A DNA stretch of 64,000 nucleotides, taken from the NCBI RefSeq assembly GCF_028502605.1, contig NW_026611594.1, forward strand, positions 1,505,501 through 1,569,500, in the 5' to 3' direction. The notes below the pieces were generated by a model. That model had not been told where the DNA came from. It made no database searches and worked only from the letters and a program-made list of their open reading frames with translations. The DNA comes from Trichoderma breve (Eukaryota > Ascomycota > Sordariomycetes > Hypocreales > Hypocreaceae). The position numbers were made by a program, and so were the translations under genes. The stretch's first letter is position 1, and every line of letters starts with the position of its first letter. This document shows, in pieces, positions 58,119 to 64,000 of the stretch.

Positions 58119-58530
58119 TTATCCAGAAGATGTGTGCGATTTGTGAACCCTCTGATGCGACGAGAACACATATGTTGTATCCTGATTGGTTCCAAATCGG
58201 TTCTGCTTACTGAATGCTTGGTTCAAGTATACGCGAAAGCAAAGATCGTACCGGTCCTGATCCGCAATTCTTTGGGGAGCAGCGCTAAAGGAGCCATTGC
58301 CACCTTGTAGTAGCGCGCAGGACTCCCACGTATAGCGCAGCAGCTGCAAACCGTAGTCGTCTCTGATACCGTGCTTGTTGAAAAGTTCGCGAAGCTGCCT
58401 GTTTTCCTCGGCTACCTCCATAGCCGCTATCACAACTTCAAGGAGGGCGTTTGTGCTGGCTTTCGTTACAGTGCTCCTCAGTACAGTACCTGCGGAGCAC
58501 GATTGGATATTTAAAGGTACAAGTCCACAA
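58119..58530 (-). pseudogene. C-terminal fragment of a bZIP-like regulator
   Basis: The minus frame reads AAMEVAEENRQLRELFNKHGI, matching the end of the leucine zipper and following loop of fungal bZIP proteins, then about 80 residues to the stop. The frame continues upstream for about 20 residues (KASTNALLEVV), but no basic DNA-binding region or start is present before it degenerates. A remnant of a duplicated or disrupted gene is the simplest reading. Confidence 0.5.
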
Positions 58531-58856
58531 ATAGCCTCCAGCTTGTTACTAAATTAGTTAAGAAAACCCGGAACATCCATTTCGAACTTTGCGGTATTAT
58601 TGGGTGACCCGCGTCTTCTATTAGCGATAATGGGCCTGCAAGGTAGGCACTGATGGGCTAGATAAGGGACCAAAGGATGGGATGTGGCACTATTTGGAGT
58701 GCTGTCGACTGACAGCTTTCTAGAAGTATCCCACTAGTTACATAACTTTACTTCTCTACACTCATTTAGTCAACTGAAATACATAGCTATATACTTAACA
58801 AATCAAAGTATGCATGTTTGTGAGCCATTGTTAGCCAACAAACCTGCACAGTTGAT
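58531..58856. other. Spacer, no gene seen
   Basis: About 330 bases with no protein-like frame. Confidence 0.4.
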
Positions 58857-60138
58857 TCAATCGCTACTGTATTGTTGCTGATTCAGAAAAATCTCAACAT
58901 CGCGGACAACTCGTCGCGCTGGACCCTCCATTATCCCATGGTCGGTAAGGAATTGGTACACACCGTCTTGATCATCATGTATCAGTTCAAGATCAAGACC
59001 CTTGCCTAGTGCCAGGTCGCAAGCTCGGTCATACTCTTCCTTAAGCGCCTGTCTTCTAACCCGTGAACCATGCCATGCAAAGTATTCCTCCGCTACATCG
59101 TCTCGCATTCCTAGACCTTCTAGGGCATAACGCAAGGATGCCGTCTCAGGCGTAGACCTCACTCTGGAATTGGTTAAGGTTGTGTCAGGCTGACCAGGTA
59201 TAATGTTATGGATATGTATAGCAGGAGGGCCAGTGGCATATGAGCCCGAATTGGCTCGCTTTCGCTTCCGAGACGACTGCTGTTGCTCCTCAGCATAACT
59301 CGTCGCGAATCTCTCTAGGCATATCTCCATGATTGTTTATATCCTCGCCTCTTTGCACTTACTGGACGAGATTCCTCAGTTGATGCCCCATAAGCTTGTA
59401 GTGCTTTCTAGTAGTAGGGTCTTGCCAGCAATAAGGACCTCGGTCGCAGGGGGCACCTGGGCAGCTAAAAATAGCAAAGACATGCTCCCAAGCGGCTGTG
59501 CGACCTAAAACAGCCCTTTCGGTATCACGTCGAGCTTGCCTCTCTGTAAGCTGGCCGCTAGTGGAGGCTTGTCCAGCAGTACCAGCTGTTTTAGTCTCTT
59601 TATAGTTGAAAGTGACCTTTATTATCAGCTTTCTTCCATTGTGCGTGAGGTGGCTCCATGTCTGCAACTGCCTCTCCACAACCAGCCAGTCAACCTTTAT
59701 CTCATCGAATCGCTTCGTTACATTCCGCTCGGAGCGCTCGGTAACGGACATGACTATCGTAGTTGCATCAGCCGCGCATGGCTTGTTTAATTGGGTTTTC
59801 CGAACTAATTCATCTAGCTTCGACATAAGAGTCTCATTCCAAAAGTCACTTGGCGCTAACGCGAGGTCCTACGCGGTTTGCTTTGCAACTTGTCTATTGT
59901 TCACGGTCAACTTCCACTCAAGCTCATAATGTATGTACTGCTGTTTGTCATATTGCAGGCGGTTTGGATTCCAGTTAGCTAACGGCACGAATAGCAGCGA
60001 TCCCCGGGAAGGTCGGTTGTTACAGCCCTGGCTCGATAAAGATGGGCTCCGCCGGCGCGCGGGAGTCGGAATATTGCAAAGCTGAGAGGGTGTCTCATTG
60101 TCAGTAAAATATTCATGCATACAGTCGTCGTCACTCAT
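58857..60138 (-). pseudogene. Accessory-family gene broken by one in-frame TAG
   Basis: Exons complement 59363-60138 and 58857-59310 (52-nt intron, GTAAGT donor) total 410 codons, continuous apart from one TAG at 59869-59871 after residue 89. Protein-like sequence continues on both sides of the stop in the same frame (VNNRQVAKQTA, then DLALAPSDFWNETL). The N-terminus is MSDDDCMHEYFTDNETPS. A Cys-rich patch (CPGAPCDRGPYCWQD) is followed by a basic KRKR and a helical C-terminus (GLDLELIHDDQDGVYQFL; GPARRVVRDVEIFLNQ) typical of a fungal family often found in accessory DNA and of unknown function. CAG to TAG would be a RIP-type C-to-T change. Readthrough or a seven-codon-shorter start is less likely. 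Confidence 0.65.
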
Positions 60139-60492
60139 ATTAATAGTATGTAATGGAGAAAGAGGAGACACTAGGAACCGATCAAGCCACGTTTGCGTTA
60201 CTAAGCTCGTTGGCAGAGAGGCTCTGACCCCGCTCAATAGTCCTTTAATTTTGAAAGAGGTAACTAGACTAGGGATATTTGGTATTCTTTCTCGACGGCC
60301 TGCACTGTCTACATGCGCAACAGCTTCCAGATTGCCATACAGCTTTCAATACTTTGATATACTTTTATTTACTCACTAATAAACTAGCGTGGCCAGTACA
60401 CATAAGTAACTTCAGGTACTGATGGTCCGTGCTTAAATTTTTTAGAGTATGTGCGCAGGACGCCTATTCCGCTCCTAACTGTAACTTTAATC
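60139..60492. other. Spacer, no gene seen
   Basis: About 350 bases between two disrupted minus-strand genes. No feature recognised. Confidence 0.4.
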
Positions 60493-62826
60493 CTAAACTA
60501 ACTTAATTACATCTTCATACCTGCCAAGTGCAAAATATATCGCTGCAAGACTTGCCATACTCGAGATTGTATTAGGATGCTTATCGCTAAGAATCTCCCG
60601 CTGTAGTGCTAGTGTTTCTACCTTTATTCTCTCTGCCTCTTTAAGCCTGTTAAGTGCATGATATATTGCTGTAAGACTTGCCATACTCGAGATTGTATTA
60701 GGATGCTTATCGCTAAGAATCTCCCGCTGTAGTGCCAGTGCTTCCACTGATATTCCCTCTGCCTCTTTATACCTGCTAAGTGTATGATATGTTACTGTAA
60801 GAGATGCTATACTCTCGATTGTATTAGGATGCTTATCGCTAAGAATCTCCCGCCGTAGTGCTAGTGCTTCTACCTTTATTCCCTCTTCCTCTTTATATAT
60901 GCCAAATGTATGATATGTTACTGCAAGAGATACTATACTCTCGATTGTATTAGGATGCTTATCGCTAAGAATCTCCCGCCGTAGTGCTAGTGCTTCTACC
61001 TTTATTCCCTCTTCCTCTTTATATATGCCAAATGTATGATATGTTACTGCAAGAGATACTATACTCCAGATTGTATTAGGATGTTTATCGCTAAGAATTT
61101 CCCGCCGTAGTGCTAGTGCTTCCGCCTTTATTCCCTCTGCCTCTTTAAGCCTGCTAAGTGTATGATATGTTGCTGCAAGAGATGCTATACTCTCGATCGT
61201 ATTAGGATGCTTATTGCCTAAGGTCGTCTTTCGTAGTCTATATGCTCTTTGGTCCGCAATCTCCCTCTCTCTCCATCTTCCACGCTTGTATAGATAATCT
61301 GATAGCCTTGCTAGTAAGTTCGCGGCTGTTAACTCTCTTCCACAGAGTGTAGCCCACTTACACGCCTGCTGTGCGTGTGTGATGTACTCCTCGCATTCGT
61401 TCCATACCTCTGGTCCACTGACCGGGAAGAGACTCGAAACAATCTCAAGTGCTGCAGCTGAGAAATACTCTTCCTCGTTCTTTCGACTTTTCCTACCTAG
61501 TCCATACCGCATCGCTTCTTGCACTAGCTTGTGTACCTTATATGCGCGATTTCCATCTCCAGTTTCTTGAACACTTAAAAATGCAAAGTTACAGAGACGC
61601 GCGATAGCTTTAGTAACTTGATTACTATTACTGTCAGAGTCTGATGAGGAATCCTTATTGTGTGCTTTATGAACATAATCCAGTACATTACTCTCGTCGC
61701 GGTAGAGAGCTGCCTGCTTAACTAATTTAAAAGGGATACTCTGGTTATTTAGAAAGGCGTGTATGTGTAAAATCTGATACGACGTCTTGTTTTCAATCTG
61801 AAGGTGCTTTATCGAAATATTCCAGGTCTCTAAAATACTGTTTGACACCTCTTGTCGCCGATGACGGTCAGTTTGTGATTGCTTTAAAATCTTCTATCTT
61901 TTCTTGCCCTTTTTTAATTTCGACATGTATTCCTCAACAGTTGTTAAGGTTCTCCTTATATATGCTGTAGCTTGCGATATAGCGAGTGGTAGCTAGTCAA
62001 GCTCGGTCAGAAGTGCTGCAATAACTTTTACCTTATTGCTGCTCGCTTATTTCTGACACTGTCGAACAGCTTTTGCGCCTTATCCGGAGTTATATTTGAG
62101 ACTTTAATTGCCCTTTGAGCGGCAATAAGATCTCTAGCGATGCGCTTGTCGCGGTTTGTCCAAAGAACTTGTCCCCTTGGACCTCGTGGGATGAAATTAT
62201 CTAGGCTTAATGTATGTTCTCCTAGATTTAAAGCATCTTGTGCTGTATAGCCGACACTAAAGAGCTTTAAGTTATCCGCGTTATCTAGAATAAGTACCTA
62301 GGGAGGGCTCTTTTTGATACGGTAACGTACGGCTATTAAGAGATCCTCGCTATTAAGATTGCTTGGGAGACCTAGCTTCCTCGCGATTGACTTGAAGTCT
62401 TGGGTGAACGTTGTCTTGTTGTCGGCATGGACCTAGAATATAGAGTAGGTGGGGACCTGGTACTGGCGATAGGTATAGTCGAGGGTAATCTGAGTTTTGC
62501 TGGGTTGCTGCTACTTAGTAACGTATTATATATTATCGCGCCTGGATGGATTACCCTGAGCCGCCGAGACTATAGAGGGCGGCGGTGGAGTAGTCTTCGG
62601 ATAGCGACAGGAGTTTATCTAGCTTGCTAATAAGGTTTTGACGAGGGATAAGGTCCTTATTGCGGGGAAAAGGAATTAGGATATAGGGTTCGCGGGGGTT
62701 ACTGGTGTAATTGTGGATTACGTCGCCTTGATGAATCTGGGTATTATTTCCAATGGTATTGGACTTGATGGCGCGGGTAGAGGTTATAATGCCACTATTC
62801 TTGTTATAAAAAAAGAAGGTAAGCAA
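60493..62826 (-). pseudogene. NLR immune-receptor-like gene (NB-ARC + TPR) with nonsense mutations
   Basis: Reading leftward from about 62826: a short N-terminal segment (NTIGNNTQIHQGDV) common just before the nucleotide-binding domain in fungal NLRs; the beginning of the P-loop (ALYSLGGSG) followed by stops; decayed NB-ARC sequence including LILDNAD and an RGPRG...WTNRDKR stretch; then an intact 451-residue frame (60493-61848) with about seven kinesin-light-chain-type TPRs. Two conserved tryptophan positions in the NB-ARC are TAG (62433-62435 and 62298-62300), as expected from RIP-type G-to-A change of TGG; further stops lie near 62567 and 61950. Fungal NLRs act in non-self recognition and cell death. 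This copy should be inactive unless the TPR part is expressed alone. Confidence 0.75.
60535..61200 (-). repeat. 126-bp TPR-coding repeats (about six near-identical units)
   Basis: Each 42-codon unit contains REILSDKHPNTI and a SLAVTYHTF-type helix. Two adjacent units are almost base-identical. Such homogenised repeats are typical of rapidly evolving fungal NLR recognition domains. Confidence 0.8.
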
Positions 62827-64000
62827 CTAAAGTAAGACTGAAGAAGCATTTGTAAGGTTTGTCTAGATTGCACTTGGTCCTTTACTAGTGCGGGGTAGCT
62901 TCCGGTTTATAGTTATATTGACAAAATAATGGGAATCTACTCCGTAGGTAGTAAGGAAAATGATTACTGAAGCTGACTAAGTCTTTTGTCACCTTCCCTA
63001 AGTGTGTGGCGGATAGCGGTAGAACTTAATTCTATAAGTTGCTATAAGTCGATTATGAATATCATTGTACTAGCTATAAGTTTTAGCTTATCTATTGATA
63101 CTTACTAGCAGCATATGCTTGGTATATTATAATATATAATAGCGGCTAATGCTCCTTTAGGGTGATTTACGCGCTATTATTTCCTGTATTCGTTGTTCCT
63201 ACTCGAACTCCTACAACTTATCCTTAAGGAAAGGGTACGTGACGATGTTGCAATTGCCAGGAAACTTTCTTGCTTCTTTATGCTTGCATACTCGTCGATG
63301 TTTAATTTCTGTCCGAGATACTAATTGCCCTTTAGCATCCTTTGTATGGTACTGCACTTTAACGGGGATCGTGCCGTCTGTATCCTTAACGGAGGGGTGA
63401 CTATGCGTAAGATACTAATTGAAGCATGATTGAGTGAAGTACGACTTGCAGCAGACCGTGCTGTCGCAGTGTTTACTAGGGCTGCGAGAGTATTAGTGTA
63501 CCGTCCTCTAAAGTACCACTTGAAATTCTCACCAGAAGCTTCGATGTTGTTCAGAGCTAGGTCCAAATTCTCGAGCTCTTCTTCCGTATACTTAATTATT
63601 TGATCCTTATAGCGACCTATAAGCCTAATTTTATAGATTAGTGATAAAGGGGGATAGGTGATTAAGAATGCGGATTATATTATGTGATAAGATGGTTAAT
63701 AAAGGAGAAATAAAGCCTAACAGGGAGATGCCTAATAGTTAAGGTAAAGAAAAGCGGGGTATAGAACGAGACTTGTTTGAACCTTGTATTGTAGTCTAGA
63801 TTAGATGCGTATTTATATGCTGGTTCTTCTTTTTTCTTAGATTATTAAATAAGAGGATGTTTTGCTTGCGGCCGTAACCTATGGAATTTGTTCGGAAGGC
63901 TGTTCTATGTAAAATCCTGTATTGCGAAAATGTCCTTCTGTAATATTACTTTTATTACTAAGTGCCTTGATATATGCCTTGACATAGTCCTTAAAGCTCC
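62827..64000 (-). pseudogene. Decayed minus-strand coding sequence running off the window
   Basis: Minus-strand stretches such as NLDLALNNIEASGENFKWYF (near 63510-63570) and, in a neighbouring frame, a Cys/His/Lys-rich segment (EIKHRRVCKHKEARKFPGNC, near 63270) are interrupted by TAG codons and frame changes. Near 63900-64000 KDYVKAYIKALSNKSNITE and GHFRNTGFY vaguely resemble the C-terminus of a DDE transposase. I cannot assign the family. It may be one or two decayed genes, perhaps transposon-derived. Confidence 0.35.

Overview
The window looks like a filamentous ascomycete (Pezizomycotina) chromosome. Genes carry short 45-90 nt introns with GTAWGT donors and CTAAC-like branch sites. Gene islands of ordinary composition alternate with long, extremely AT-rich, TpA-saturated blocks that look like repeat-induced point mutation (RIP). 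I cannot name the species. All exon structures below were built by eye from splice signals and frame continuity.

Layout. (1) 1-1742: 3' end of a RIP-degraded LTR retrotransposon. (2) 1743-7765: a small island with an ATP-grasp ligase and a convergent bZIP transcription factor. (3) 7766 to about 24160: AT-rich block with a complete degraded LTR element (8940-16806, 416-bp LTRs, 5-bp duplication AATTA) and a second, inverted, truncated copy of the same family (17430 to about 24160). (4) 24518-27142: an intact five-exon DUF3435 tyrosine recombinase, the family that mobilises the giant fungal Starship transposons, reading rightward out of the degraded block. (5) 27.2-46.6 kb: an accessory region dense in unrecognised genes, many under 200 residues, with a seven-helix membrane protein, an HMT1-like ABC half-transporter, an APH-fold kinase-like protein and a coiled-coil protein. 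It also holds tandem repeats, a 131-bp solo-LTR-like insertion, two CCAAT-containing 9-bp minisatellites in front of genes, and clusters of a 12-bp motif placed in opposite orientation on either side of the ABC transporter. (6) 48.4-57.9 kb: an ENA-type sodium/potassium-exporting P-type ATPase, a RING-H2 membrane protein and a TRK potassium transporter, all co-oriented. (7) 58.1-64.0 kb: broken genes, including a bZIP-like fragment, an accessory-family gene with one nonsense codon, and an NB-ARC/TPR NLR with RIP-type nonsense changes.

Reading the parts together: the recombinase followed by rare and short genes, a metal/xenobiotic-type ABC transporter, cation pumps and an NLR fits the general composition of a Starship or of an accessory compartment built by one. 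No right-hand boundary was found, so the mobile-element reading is an inference. Four small two-exon genes (33154, 36803, 41050, 42345) have exons too short to stand out as open frames and were recovered only by pairing splice sites. Two of them (41050 and 42345) are diverged tandem paralogs with a conserved intron position. These, and the shared promoter minisatellite, are the most novel content.
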